64,000 nucleotides of DNA from an uncultured Granulosicoccus sp. (GCA_947495035.1 CANLXI010000007.1:1-64000), one strand, 5' to 3'; shown: positions 16,696-26,176, counted from the stretch's first letter. Notes: generated by a model from the sequence alone, not told the origin. Program-made: numbers and translations.

Positions 16696-17501
16696 GACGA
16701 TGCTGTCTCCCACTGTTCGAAGCGTGCGATGACCTGCCGTTCTGCAGCGACCGTACGATCCTTCCAGCGAAACTCGCGACCGATCGAGAGGTCCTGTGGC
16801 TGGCACTCGAGCGAGCCGTCCAGGGCCGCAGCCACACAGTCCAGATACAGCGCGGTTCCGGCCCTGACACCCTTGGCAAACAGCTCGGCTTCACGGTCGC
16901 CGCGGGCGTAGTCGACCGCAGCGGTTGCCGCAATGGCCCCGCCATCCACGGATTCCACCAGCTGATGGACCGTGACGCCGAGTTTCTCGGGTTCGTTGAA
17001 GTAGACCGGCCAGAACAGGGTGCTGTCGCCGCGATACCAGGGAGAAAGCCCGGTATGCATGTTCAGGGTGATGATGCCGGCCTTGCCGAAGATGTTTTCA
17101 CGGATGATCGCGGTGCCGTACACCACGATGACATCCGGTCTGTCTGCGTCGAGAATGGCTTCGCATTCCGGGCCGTTGTGCGAAGGCAGGTGGACTCGTC
17201 GTGAGCCACCGGGCATCAGCGGACTGTCCGAGCCGGGCTCCAGCAAATGTTGCAGCGCCTCGGGGGCGGGGCCATACCCACCGGGATAGCGTGCACGTGC
17301 AAGACGCTCCACATAGTTGCCGCGCTTGAGCATGCGTTTGACACGCGTGCCGAACGAGCGTCTGACCGGCTCGGCCGTGATGATGCGTGTGATACGTTCA
17401 TCAAAACGCTCCAGAAAGGCCTTGACCAGATAACGATGTTCCGCATTGGCCTCGGGCGTTTGACCACCAACGAGTATGACAATGCTCACCGGCGTCGCCA
17501 T
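16692..17501 (-). CDS. Formyltransferase-family protein (Fmt/ArnA-like fold)
   Basis: A 269-residue formyl-transferase fold protein that would transfer a formyl group from 10-formyl-tetrahydrofolate to an amine. The catalytic triad is visible as N147 and H149 (LNMHTGLSPWYRG) and D186 (ESVDGG), with GVTVHQLV between them. It lacks the C-terminal tRNA-binding domain of Fmt, so a sugar amine is the more likely acceptor, as in ArnA, WbtJ or VioF-type enzymes. Its stop overlaps the start of the NodB deacetylase. It is divergent from the acetate kinase fusion gene, with 211 bp between them. Confidence 0.88.
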   Translation of the reverse strand: MATPVSIVILVGGQTPEANAEHRYLVKAFLERFDERITRIITAEPVRRSFGTRVKRMLKRGNYVERLARARYPGGYGPAPEALQHLLEPGSDSPLMPGGSRRVHLPSHNGPECEAILDADRPDVIVVYGTAIIRENIFGKAGIITLNMHTGLSPWYRGDSTLFWPVYFNEPEKLGVTVHQLVESVDGGAIAATAAVDYARGDREAELFAKGVRAGTALYLDCVAAALDGSLECQPQDLSIGREFRWKDRTVAAERQVIARFEQWETASS

Positions 17502-17712
17502 CCAGTGGCAGAGACAGTGGGAAGTTCCAGATTCATCAGATGCCTGACAAGTGACTCGACACGCTGTCTATCGACACCCCCGGCTCGTGAATTTAGGGCG
17601 CCGGCACATTCCTGTTACTTGTGACACCCGGGGATCAGTATCCTTTCTTCGCAACGTGAACAAACGCGTAAACTGCTTCCTCGTCGCGACAATCCATGAG
17701 ACAAGGCAGCCG

Positions 17713-19512
17713 ATGAACACACTGGTAATCAACTGCGGGTCATCCAGCATCAAGTTTGCGTTGATCGACGAACAGGATGAGGTCCTGGTTGCCGGCAAGC
17801 ACGAACGCCTGCTGGATGCGGATACGGCGAGAATGGCCAGAGAAGGCCGTACACACGAATCCGCCATTGCCGATATCCTGAATCAGCTACAGGCGTACCG
17901 CATCGACATCGTCGGGCATCGTATCGTGCACGGCGGTGGGCGCCATGCCGAGCCCTGTCTGATCGATGAGTCGGTGCTGGCGGATATTGAACGGCATGTA
18001 CCCGACGCCCCCATGCACAACCCCTACAGCCTGGCCGCCATTCACGCCGCGCGAACGGCCTTGCCGGAGGTGCCGCAGGTGGCCATGTTCGATACAGCCT
18101 TTCATGCCCGCATGCCACGCCGCTCAACCACCTATGCCATTGATCATGAAGTGGCTCAAAGGCACGGTATCCGGCGCTATGGTTTTCATGGCATCTCGCA
18201 TGAGTATGCCGCCGGCATTGCTGCAGGATTTCTGCAACGACCACTGAACGAGCTGCGCCTGATCACTCTGCACCTGGGCAACGGGGCCAGCGCCTGCGCC
18301 GTGGAGTTCGGCCGCTCGGCAGAGACCAGCATGGGCAACACACCGCTGGAAGGGCTGGTGATGGGAACGCGCTCCGGTGATGTGGATGCGGGGGTGCTGC
18401 TGTCGCTGCTGCGTCAGGGTTACGATGTGGCGGCGCTGGACGAACTGCTGAACCGGCGCAGTGGCCTGGCCGGTCTGTCTGGCCTGGGCAATGACCTTCG
18501 GGAGATCGAGCGTGCCGCCGCCGAGGGTAACGATCGCGCTCGTCTGGCCATCAATGTGTTCGCTCATCGGGCACGCAAGTACATCGGGGCCTATGCAGCG
18601 GCCATGGGTGGGGTGGATGCTATCGTCTTCACCGGTGGCATCGGGGAAAACAGTGCCAGCATGCGTGGCCGTATTCTGCAGCGGCTGGAGTTTCTGGGTG
18701 TCGTGCTGGATGAGGACCGCAACCGTGATGCCAGCGTTCGTGATGACAGTGAACATGCGCTCATCACCACGCCTCGTTCGCGCGTTGAAGCGATTGTGGT
18801 CAAGACCAATGAAGAACTGATGATCGCGCAGCAGGCCAGGCGAATCATCCACGGCGCGCAGCCGAACCCGGCGAAGAGCATTCCGATTGCGGTCAGCGGC
18901 AGGCACTGTCACCTGACGGCTGCAACCTTCGAAGCGCTGTTCGGCAAGGGTGCGACCCCCACGCTGGACAAGCCGCTGTCACAACCCGGTCAGTTCGCCT
19001 GCAAGGAAAGAGTCGATCTGATCGGCCCACGTGACCGTATCGATGGTGTCAGGGTATTGGGCCCGCTACGCAGCATCGATCAAGTGGAAATATCTCGTAC
19101 GGATGAATTCAGGCTCGGTGTCGATGCGCCGGTCCGCAACTCCGGCAACGTCAAGGGGTCTGCACCGATCACGCTGCAAGGCCCGGCAGGTACGGTTACC
19201 TTGCCCGAAGGGCTGATCTGCGCACGCCGGCATATTCACATGCACCCTGATGATGCGGCCCGATTTGCAGTACAGAACAAGGATGAGGTATCGGTGTCCA
19301 TCGTCGGCGGCGATCGCGACCTGGTGTTCGGCGATGTGCTGGTGCGGGTCGATGAGAACTTCGTGCTGGAGATGCACATCGATACCGATGAAGCCAATGC
19401 AGCCTTGTTGAACCATCCGACCCGCGGTTCACTGTCGGTGGTGGACGTCGATGACCAGCATTACCAGCCAGTGTCGGATGTCAGCGGATCACTGCTCGGC
19501 AAGCCTGCATGA
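17713..19512 (+). CDS. Acetate kinase fused to PduL-type phosphotransacylase
   Basis: A 599-residue two-domain enzyme. Residues 1-380 are a full acetate/propionate kinase: NCGSSSIKF at the N-terminus, then GFHGISHEYA, LHLGNGASACAV and TGGIGENS. Residues 390-599 match PduL phosphate acyltransferase: GRHCHLT (H398, H400), LSQPGQFACKERVDLIGP, VRVLGPLR, QVEISRTDEF and ARRHIHMHP (H507, H509, H511). The His clusters are the family's metal ligands. Together the domains would convert acyl-CoA plus Pi to acyl phosphate, and then to acetate or propionate plus ATP, in either direction. ATG 17713 gives the conserved kinase start. The stop overlaps the photolyase start (ATGA). Confidence 0.93.
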   Translation: MNTLVINCGSSSIKFALIDEQDEVLVAGKHERLLDADTARMAREGRTHESAIADILNQLQAYRIDIVGHRIVHGGGRHAEPCLIDESVLADIERHVPDAPMHNPYSLAAIHAARTALPEVPQVAMFDTAFHARMPRRSTTYAIDHEVAQRHGIRRYGFHGISHEYAAGIAAGFLQRPLNELRLITLHLGNGASACAVEFGRSAETSMGNTPLEGLVMGTRSGDVDAGVLLSLLRQGYDVAALDELLNRRSGLAGLSGLGNDLREIERAAAEGNDRARLAINVFAHRARKYIGAYAAAMGGVDAIVFTGGIGENSASMRGRILQRLEFLGVVLDEDRNRDASVRDDSEHALITTPRSRVEAIVVKTNEELMIAQQARRIIHGAQPNPAKSIPIAVSGRHCHLTAATFEALFGKGATPTLDKPLSQPGQFACKERVDLIGPRDRIDGVRVLGPLRSIDQVEISRTDEFRLGVDAPVRNSGNVKGSAPITLQGPAGTVTLPEGLICARRHIHMHPDDAARFAVQNKDEVSVSIVGGDRDLVFGDVLVRVDENFVLEMHIDTDEANAALLNHPTRGSLSVVDVDDQHYQPVSDVSGSLLGKPA

Positions 19513-20951
19513 GCCGGGGCCTGATGTGGTTTCGCCAGGACTTGCGCCTGAGCGACAACCCGGCGTTGAGCGAAGCCTGCAGAAGTTGCGACGAGCTGTT
19601 GTGTGTCTTCATCGATGATCCGATGGAGCAGGGTATCAGTCGTCTGGGGGCGGCCAGCCGGGTCTGGCTGCATCACAGCCTGGCGGCTCTGGACCGAAGT
19701 CTGCGTGACGAGGGCAGCGAGTTGTTTCTGGCCCGAGGCGATGCGTCGCGAATACTGCGTGATTACATCGAGAAGGGAGGGATCGATCGTGTATTCTGGA
19801 ACCGCTGCTACGATCCTGCCACCATCGCCCGTGACAAGCACATCAAGTCGGCATTGAGTGACTGCGAGCCACGCACCTTCAATGGCTTGCTCATTCACGA
19901 ACCCTGGCAGAACCTGAAGTCCGATGGCAGTCCCTATCGTGTCTACACGCCCTACTGGCGAGCGGCTGCGCGTCTTGTCGATGAGGATGAAACCTGTGTT
20001 GACACCCTGCAGAAGCCGCGAGTCATCCCCGGCCTGAGCCCGGACGTGGCCAATGCCCTGTCGCAGAAGCTGCGACTGGATGAATTGCAACTGCTGCCCT
20101 CCCTTGATTGGCATGAATCCATGATGTCGCACTGGACTGCGGGTGAAGACGCTGCGCGTGCGCAGCTGGAGCGATTTCTGAAAGGGCCGGTGAACGATTA
20201 CGGTGTGAATCGTGACAGGCCGGGTGTGGCCGGTACGTCACGTCTGTCTCCGCACTTGCATTTTGGCGAGATCAGCCCGCGCCACGTGATGAATCGCCTG
20301 CTGGCAGGACGCAAGACCGGCGCTTTGTCCGATGACGAGAACACCTTTGCCAGAGAGATTGTCTGGCGTGAGTTCGCCTATGCCATCCTGTTTCATTTCC
20401 CTCAGACCATCGATGAACCCCTGGATGAGCGGTTCAGCCGCTTTGCCTGGCGCCAGGATATCGACCGCGAGCTGGAACGCTGGCAGCGCGGCATGACCGG
20501 TGTGCCGATTGTCGATGCCGGCATGCGGGAGCTGTATGCCACGGGCTGGATGCACAACCGGGTGCGCATGATCGTGGCGTCCTTTCTCATCAAGAACCTG
20601 CTGATCCCCTGGCAGGCGGGTGAGCGCTGGTTTCGCGATACGCTGGTGGATGCGGACCTGGCCAGCAACAGCATGGGCTGGCAGTGGACGGCAGGTTCCG
20701 GGGTGGATGCCTCGCCCTTCTTTCGCGTCTTCAATCCGGTGCTGCAAGGTGAGAAGTTCGACAAGCAGGGCGACTATGTGCGCCACTGGGTGCCGGAGCT
20801 TGCCGAGGTCGAGACGCGCTATCTGCACAAGCCCTGGGAACTGGATGAGGCCACCAGGAAAACACTCGATTATCCCGAACCACTGGTGGATCTGAAGCAG
20901 ACACGACAGGAGGCTCTCGACGCCTTCGCGCAGATCAAGGGAACCAATTAG
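19509..20951 (+). CDS. phrB: Deoxyribodipyrimidine photolyase (class I CPD type)
   Basis: A 480-residue FAD-dependent DNA photolyase that repairs UV-induced cyclobutane dimers. The N-terminal antenna-binding Rossmann domain begins LMWFRQDLRLSDNPAL. The C-terminal FAD-binding domain carries TSRLSPHLHFGEISPR, WREFAYAILFHFP, GMRELYATGWMHNRVRM and GVDASPFFRVFNPVLQ, all typical of class I enzymes. Length matches E. coli PhrB (472 aa). It is translationally coupled to the kinase-phosphotransacylase fusion gene, an unexpected partner. Confidence 0.95.
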   Translation: MSRGLMWFRQDLRLSDNPALSEACRSCDELLCVFIDDPMEQGISRLGAASRVWLHHSLAALDRSLRDEGSELFLARGDASRILRDYIEKGGIDRVFWNRCYDPATIARDKHIKSALSDCEPRTFNGLLIHEPWQNLKSDGSPYRVYTPYWRAAARLVDEDETCVDTLQKPRVIPGLSPDVANALSQKLRLDELQLLPSLDWHESMMSHWTAGEDAARAQLERFLKGPVNDYGVNRDRPGVAGTSRLSPHLHFGEISPRHVMNRLLAGRKTGALSDDENTFAREIVWREFAYAILFHFPQTIDEPLDERFSRFAWRQDIDRELERWQRGMTGVPIVDAGMRELYATGWMHNRVRMIVASFLIKNLLIPWQAGERWFRDTLVDADLASNSMGWQWTAGSGVDASPFFRVFNPVLQGEKFDKQGDYVRHWVPELAEVETRYLHKPWELDEATRKTLDYPEPLVDLKQTRQEALDAFAQIKGTN

Positions 20952-20999
20952 TCACTGCTACGCCCAAAGCAGGCATCGACTTCAGCCCGGACCGTGACC

Positions 21000-21782
21000 A
21001 TGAAGAAACTGGCGATGCACCCCTTGCTGCTTGCGGCCAGCCTGCTCCTGACGAGTGCTCCCGCTCTGTCGGAAGTGTCAGACTCGACGCAGCCCCGACC
21101 TGCCTTGCGACTGGTCGAACTCTTTACCTCGCACGGCTGCTCCTCCTGTCCGCCGGCGGATCGTCTGCTGGGCAGGATGCTGGAGGAAGACCCTGCCCTG
21201 ATGGCACTGGAGTATCATGTGGACTACTGGGATTCCCTGGTACACGGCAGTGATGGCAGCTGGAAGGATCCCTTTTCGAATCCGGAGTACACCGAGCGCC
21301 AGCAGGCCTATCAGGCAGCGGGTCTTGCCGGCAGAAACGGCGTGTATACCCCGCAGATGATCGTCAATGGCCGGTTTGCCGCCGTGGGGTCGGATACGCG
21401 TCGGGTGCGGCAGGCCTTGCAGCAGACGGTGCCCGCGCAGCTGCGAATAGACATGGAGACGCTGCCGTCGGCCGGTAACGGGCCGGAGGAACTCTCCATC
21501 ACCATCGACGCGGACGATGCACCGCAGGCGGCCTTGCAGGGGGCCACGGTGTCACTGGTGCGTTACATCGACAGTGCGAGTACGAGCATCACCGGTGGAG
21601 AGAACAATCGCAAGCAGCTGGTCAATCACCATATCGTGTTCGATGTTACCTCTCTGGGCTCTGCTGCCGGTCAAACCCCGCTGCATTACCGTGTGGCGGC
21701 TCCGGCGGCGGGGGAGGGCTGCGTCGTGATGGTGCAGGATGTCACGCTGAACCCGCTGCTGGCAGCGGCACAATGCCCCTGA
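21000..21782 (+). CDS. DUF1223 secreted thioredoxin-like protein
   Basis: A 260-residue exported protein. The signal peptide (LLLAASLLLTSAPALSE) is followed by the DUF1223 landmark LFTSHGCSSCPPADRLL with a CSSC pair resembling a thioredoxin-like redox centre. Other family segments are ALEYHVDYWD and VYTPQMIVNG. The role of the family is unknown; periplasmic redox work is inferred from the CxxC and fold. I chose ATG 21000 over the in-frame GTG at 20994. It lies 48 bp after the photolyase stop and is probably cotranscribed. Confidence 0.88.
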   Translation: MKKLAMHPLLLAASLLLTSAPALSEVSDSTQPRPALRLVELFTSHGCSSCPPADRLLGRMLEEDPALMALEYHVDYWDSLVHGSDGSWKDPFSNPEYTERQQAYQAAGLAGRNGVYTPQMIVNGRFAAVGSDTRRVRQALQQTVPAQLRIDMETLPSAGNGPEELSITIDADDAPQAALQGATVSLVRYIDSASTSITGGENNRKQLVNHHIVFDVTSLGSAAGQTPLHYRVAAPAAGEGCVVMVQDVTLNPLLAAAQCP

Positions 21783-21914
21783 AACACGGCGTGGCAAGCG
21801 CTTGCAGCACAGCCATGACGCCAGGGGATGGCACAGGTGACCTGCTTGACATGACGCGTGTGGCTTGTGAGTGCTATCTTCTCGGTCCCTGAATCTTGTC
21901 TGTAGGAGCATTAT

Positions 21915-22448
21915 GTGCGCTGGCTGATTGCATGTGTACTGGCAGTTTCCTCCTCGTTCGCCAATGCGAGCGGGCCTGTCTATGCCGAGCTTCAGCTCGG
22001 GGCCGGCGGATTGGACAATTCCGACCTGAGCTTCTATCCGACCTTCGGTAGCGTGAATGTCGGTCTGTTCGTGCTGCCCAATATCGGCATCGAGCTGTTT
22101 GCCGACACGGGTCTGTCCACCGATCGCTCCGGAGACTTCGAGCTGGAAGTGGAACAGGCCTATGGAATAGCGGCACGGTTCCAGTCTCCGCCGGTACGAG
22201 GTACTCAGGGCTATATCGTGCTCGGTGCTGTCAACTACACGCTGGAGCAGACGGCCGCGGCTGCAGGCGCATTGCCGGCATCGTCGATCAACGAGGACTT
22301 CACCGGTGCACGCGTCAGCATCGGCATCATGCAGCGCCTGCAACGTGCACGCAACATGCTGGTCAGTTTCGAATATCGTCACTACAACGCAGGCGAGCCA
22401 CTGCGTCTTGATGCCCTGGTTCTGGGGCTGAGATTCAATACTCCATGA
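21915..22448 (+). CDS. Outer-membrane beta-barrel-like protein
   Basis: A 177-residue exported protein with signal peptide LIACVLAVSSSFANAS. Alternating strands follow, rich in aromatic and glycine residues (VYAELQLGAGG, FGSVNVGLFVLPNIGIELF, AYGIAARF, LVSFEYRHYNAG). The C-terminus LRLDALVLGLRFNTP resembles a closing strand, as in OmpA-like or OmpW-like eight-stranded barrels. Start GTG 21915 has an AGGAG site six bases upstream. A TTGACA box at 21846-21851 and an extended -10-like TGCTATCTT at 21872-21880 lie upstream, but at 23 bp they are too far apart for a standard promoter. Its stop overlaps the next start. Confidence 0.7.
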   Translation: MRWLIACVLAVSSSFANASGPVYAELQLGAGGLDNSDLSFYPTFGSVNVGLFVLPNIGIELFADTGLSTDRSGDFELEVEQAYGIAARFQSPPVRGTQGYIVLGAVNYTLEQTAAAAGALPASSINEDFTGARVSIGIMQRLQRARNMLVSFEYRHYNAGEPLRLDALVLGLRFNTP

Positions 22449-23692
22449 AAATGCTAGCGCTTGCCAGTGCCGTACTGGCCACCTTGTCGTTGTCCGCCTG
22501 CGAGGGTGATTCGAACCCGTTCGAAGAGGCGGTCGAGATTCGTGAGCTGAACGTGACATCCCTGTCGGTCATCGGCCCCACAATCACGGTCGATGAGCTG
22601 ATCCTGAACATCGGCGAATCCGTCGATTTCGGGGTGCAGGGCACCAACTCGGCTGCCCAGCCGGTAGAACTGAGTGCGGTCAATCGCCTGTGGCAGGTGA
22701 CCGATTCGTCCGTGGCCGGCATCAGTGACGATGGTCGACTGGTGGCGCGGGCCAATGGTCAGGTTGGCGTGTACGTCACCATTGGCGGGCTGGATTCCGA
22801 TGTTTACCAGCTGACCGTGTCGGACGCCAATCTGGTGGCCATCGGCAGCATCACGGGCGAGGAGACGGTTGATCGCTGCATACCTGCCGACTATCAGGCA
22901 ACCGGTGAATTCGACGATGGCACCATTCGTGACCTGACGGCCGTCAACTGGACGCTGGCTGCCGCAGACGAGGGATTCGCCCGCATCGTCAGCAATCCGG
23001 ATATCACGGTTACCCTGACTGGCGTGAACAGCGGTGGCGTTACTCTGACGGCAGCGTCCGAGGGTTTCTCCTTGCCGTTCGATGTCGCGATTGCCGATAC
23101 CCTGAGTTCCATCGAGATCACGCCGGATACGGCAATCGTGGAGGTGGGTGATACGCAGAGCTTCGTGGCAACCGGTGTGTATACCGAGTCCGTCACCGAT
23201 TCGGATAGCGACACCAGCCGCGTTGCGATCACGGATTCGGCGAGCTGGCAGGTGTCTGACACGGCGGTGGCTACCGTGAGCAATGCTCAGGGCTCACGCG
23301 GACAGCTGACAGGCGTGGACGAGGGCGGTGTGACGTTGACGGCCAGCTGTGGCGATCTGTCAGCCGGCGCTCCCGCAGTCATTACCGTGGAAGAAGGTGA
23401 TGCCGAGCTGGCCTTCAATCTGGGCACCCTGTTCCAGCTGTCTGCCGACAGTTCAGGAGTTTTCCTGCGGGTGTCGCCGGGCTCGACCTACAGCGCCGCC
23501 GATCAGCTGGATAATGATGATCTGGATTGGGAGCTCACGACCGATGACGACTCCGATCCCATCAGCCTGATCGAAGATGGTGATGATGCCGGATTCATCG
23601 AGCCATTGCTCAGCACAGGCCAGGCAACGGTCACGGTGACCGATTCCAGCGGCAATTCGGCAAGTATCGATATAGAGGTGGTTGATAATTGA
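22445..23692 (+). CDS. Ig-like-domain lipoprotein
   Basis: A 415-residue lipoprotein with lipobox LSAC (Cys at about residue 19). Several bacterial Ig-like (Big2/BID type) repeats follow. Each has an S-I-x-x-x-P/N start and a VNSGGVTLTAASEG or VDEGGVTLTASCG end, with A/S-W-x-x-x-D-x-x-V-A-x-V/I-S cores. It is strongly acidic. The family mediates surface or periplasmic adhesion and scaffolding; no enzyme motif is seen. It overlaps the barrel gene upstream (ATGA at 22445) and the MoxR gene downstream (TTGA at 23689), which ties it to the Bat operon. Confidence 0.82.
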   Translation: MKMLALASAVLATLSLSACEGDSNPFEEAVEIRELNVTSLSVIGPTITVDELILNIGESVDFGVQGTNSAAQPVELSAVNRLWQVTDSSVAGISDDGRLVARANGQVGVYVTIGGLDSDVYQLTVSDANLVAIGSITGEETVDRCIPADYQATGEFDDGTIRDLTAVNWTLAAADEGFARIVSNPDITVTLTGVNSGGVTLTAASEGFSLPFDVAIADTLSSIEITPDTAIVEVGDTQSFVATGVYTESVTDSDSDTSRVAITDSASWQVSDTAVATVSNAQGSRGQLTGVDEGGVTLTASCGDLSAGAPAVITVEEGDAELAFNLGTLFQLSADSSGVFLRVSPGSTYSAADQLDNDDLDWELTTDDDSDPISLIEDGDDAGFIEPLLSTGQATVTVTDSSGNSASIDIEVVDN

Positions 23693-24681
23693 GTACTCTG
23701 GAAACAGTTGACCGGCTGCGCAAGCAGCTGGAAGCCTCGGTGGTGGGCCAGCCGGTGCTGGTCAACCGCCTGCTGATTGCGCTGTTGGTCGATGGTCATC
23801 TGCTGGTGGAAGGTGCGCCGGGTCTTGCCAAGACGCGCGCCATCAAGGCGCTGGCCGATCGAATCGAGGCGGACTTTCAACGCATCCAGTTCACGCCGGA
23901 TCTGCTACCGGCGGATCTGACGGGTACCGAGGTGTATCGGCCGGCGGATGGCAGCTTCGTGTTTCAGCAAGGCCCCCTGTTCAACAATCTGATCCTGGCC
24001 GATGAGGTGAATCGCGCACCGGCCAAGGTGCAGTCTGCTCTGTTGGAAGCGATGGCCGAACAGCAGATCTCGGTGGGGCACCAGACCTACGCCTTGCCAA
24101 CACCTTTCATGGTCATGGCGACCCAGAACCCGATCGAACAGGAAGGCACTTACCCCTTGCCTGAAGCACAGCTGGACCGGTTTCTGATGCAGGTACTCAT
24201 CGACTACCCCGATGCACGTCACGAAGCGCATATCCTGCGCCTGGTGCGTGCCGAGGCGCTGGCCGCCAGTCAGCCGGGAGATAGCGTGCAGGAACCTGCA
24301 GTCCCGGCAGTGGAAGAGGTCTTCACACTGAACGACCTGTTTGCGGCGCGTCGTGAAGTGCTGGAAGTCTTCATGTCGGAGGATATCGAAGCCTACATCG
24401 TGCGACTGATCGTCGCCAGTCGTCAGCCGGCTCGTCATGACGAGGATCTGGCTCGCTGGCTGCAGTACGGGGCCAGCCCGCGTGGCACCCTGTGCATGGA
24501 TTCCTGCGCCCGGGCCCATGCCTGGCTGGCAGGTCGGGACTATGTCTCGCCGGCCGATGTACAGGCCGTCATCCATGATGTACTGCGTCACCGGCTGCTG
24601 CTCTCGTTCGAAGCCGAAGCCGATGGCGTGAGCGCCGACGAGGTCATCGACCGCCTGCTGCAGATGATTGCGGTGCCGTGA
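23689..24681 (+). CDS. MoxR-family AAA+ ATPase
   Basis: A 330-residue AAA+ ATPase of the MoxR branch, which acts as a chaperone for von Willebrand factor A (VWA) proteins encoded beside it. Walker A is GAPGLAKT and Walker B is LADEVNRAPAKVQSALLEAM, with sensor 1 ATQNPIEQEGTYPLPEAQLDRF. The C-terminal lid contains GASPRGT. The start is a TTG at 23689 that overlaps the stop of the lipoprotein gene; no alternative ATG lies near the domain start. It is followed immediately by the DUF58, DUF4381 and VWA genes, the standard Bat context. Confidence 0.95.
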   Translation: MSTLETVDRLRKQLEASVVGQPVLVNRLLIALLVDGHLLVEGAPGLAKTRAIKALADRIEADFQRIQFTPDLLPADLTGTEVYRPADGSFVFQQGPLFNNLILADEVNRAPAKVQSALLEAMAEQQISVGHQTYALPTPFMVMATQNPIEQEGTYPLPEAQLDRFLMQVLIDYPDARHEAHILRLVRAEALAASQPGDSVQEPAVPAVEEVFTLNDLFAARREVLEVFMSEDIEAYIVRLIVASRQPARHDEDLARWLQYGASPRGTLCMDSCARAHAWLAGRDYVSPADVQAVIHDVLRHRLLLSFEAEADGVSADEVIDRLLQMIAVP

Positions 24682-25670
24682 GCGGCTCGACACTGCATCG
24701 GCCCGGCAGCCGCGTCAGTCTCGAATTCGCCTCACCGGCCAGTACCTCGCTGGATGAACTGGTGCGCCTGCGCACGGCGGCTCAGGCCATGCAGCGACAG
24801 GTCCGCAAACGCAGTGCCGCACCAATGAGTGGCGGGTCCGTGTCGCGACGTCTGGGCAGGGGGCTGGATTTTGCCGAAGTGCGTGAGTATCAGCCCGGCG
24901 ATGATGTGCGCATGATCGACTGGAAGGTAACCGCCCGCTCCGGCAAGGCGCATACCAAGCTGTTCGTGGAAGAGCGCGAACGCCCGGTGCTGCTGGTCGT
25001 GGATTTTCGGGCCGGTATGCGCTTCGGTACGCAGGGCATGTACAAATCGGTGCTGGCGGCGCGTCTGGCGGCCTTGCTGGGATGGTGCGCAGTGGCCAGC
25101 CATGACCGTGTCGGCGGATTCGTGTTCACCGATGACTGGCACGATGAGATTCGTCCGCAGAATGGCAGACGCGGGCTCATGAGCCTGTTTCGCGCCATTC
25201 ACCATGGCCAGCAGCGCATTCCCCATCCGGGTGGCGATCAGCTGACTCGCACACTGCAGCGGCTGCGCCATGGCGTGCATGCGGGTAGTACCGTGGTGTT
25301 GCTCAGTGATTTCGAGGGTTTTGATGAGGCAGCCCGCCTGGCGCTGGGCAGTGCCCTGCAGTCACTGGATGTGATGGCCGTGCATGTCTGCGATCCTCTG
25401 GATGCGAATCTGCCGCCGGCGGGTCGTTATCCGATGATCGGCCGGGCGGGACAATCGCAGAGGCGTTTCCTGCTCTCGATCTCCGGCCACGGCGAGCGCC
25501 AGCAGTATCGACAGGCCTTCGAACAGCGAGCCGCTTCGGTGCAGCAGCTGTTCGCTCGCCACGGTCATTTCCACACGGTGGCCATGACCAATGGTTCCTT
25601 GCGGGATACGGCAACGGCCATCCTGTCGCGTCAGCCATTGTCCACCTCGCTGATACCGCCGCTGGCATGA
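24678..25670 (+). CDS. DUF58 protein
   Basis: A 330-residue protein with the DUF58 hallmark YQPGDDVRMIDWKVTARS, followed by FVEERERPVLLVVDFRAGM. The second part resembles a VWA-like fold that has lost most metal-site residues. In MoxR operons, DUF58 proteins bridge the ATPase and the VWA proteins; their exact activity is not settled. Start GTG 24678 overlaps the moxR stop (GTGA). Confidence 0.92.
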   Translation: MSGSTLHRPGSRVSLEFASPASTSLDELVRLRTAAQAMQRQVRKRSAAPMSGGSVSRRLGRGLDFAEVREYQPGDDVRMIDWKVTARSGKAHTKLFVEERERPVLLVVDFRAGMRFGTQGMYKSVLAARLAALLGWCAVASHDRVGGFVFTDDWHDEIRPQNGRRGLMSLFRAIHHGQQRIPHPGGDQLTRTLQRLRHGVHAGSTVVLLSDFEGFDEAARLALGSALQSLDVMAVHVCDPLDANLPPAGRYPMIGRAGQSQRRFLLSISGHGERQQYRQAFEQRAASVQQLFARHGHFHTVAMTNGSLRDTATAILSRQPLSTSLIPPLA

Positions 25671-26176
25671 ACGATACCGAAAGCCAGGCCCTGCTGGACC
25701 AGCTCAAGGATGTGCGCATCCCTGACGTCAGCCCCTGGCCGGCCGTTGGCTGGTGGGTGCTGCTGGTCTTGTTGCTGGTGTTGCTGTTCGTCGCACGATT
25801 TGCGTATCGCCGCTATCAGGCACGGCGCTGGCAGCGTGAAGCCTTTGCCGAACTTCAGCGACTGCGACGTCATTCACCGGCGCAGCCGGTGAACCGGACA
25901 CTGTCGGACTGTTCGCGACTGACCCGGCGCGTGCTGCTGTCGGTACTGGGGCGGGAGCAGGTGGCCAGTCTGCAGGGACGAGCGTGGCTGAACGCGCTGG
26001 ATGATGTGACCGGACAGGCCCTGTTCGGGTCGGGCTTCGGCAGGTTGCTGGAAGCCGGCCCCTATCAGCGCGCCCCGGAGGTCGAACAGCATGATCTGGA
26101 ATCTTTGTTCGATGCCATTGAAGAACTGATTCGTGCCGCCGGGCGTCGACCTGGCACGCAGGCGATGAAGGCATGA
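25667..26176 (+). CDS. DUF4381 single-pass membrane protein
   Basis: A 169-residue protein with one strong transmembrane segment (WWVLLVLLLVLLFVARFAY, residues 29-47), a basic juxtamembrane stretch and a helical cytoplasmic domain. It fits DUF4381, found almost only in MoxR/Bat operons. The N-terminal motif LKDVRIPDVSPWPAVGWW is typical. It overlaps both neighbours by 4 bp. Confidence 0.88.
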   Translation: MNDTESQALLDQLKDVRIPDVSPWPAVGWWVLLVLLLVLLFVARFAYRRYQARRWQREAFAELQRLRRHSPAQPVNRTLSDCSRLTRRVLLSVLGREQVASLQGRAWLNALDDVTGQALFGSGFGRLLEAGPYQRAPEVEQHDLESLFDAIEELIRAAGRRPGTQAMKA

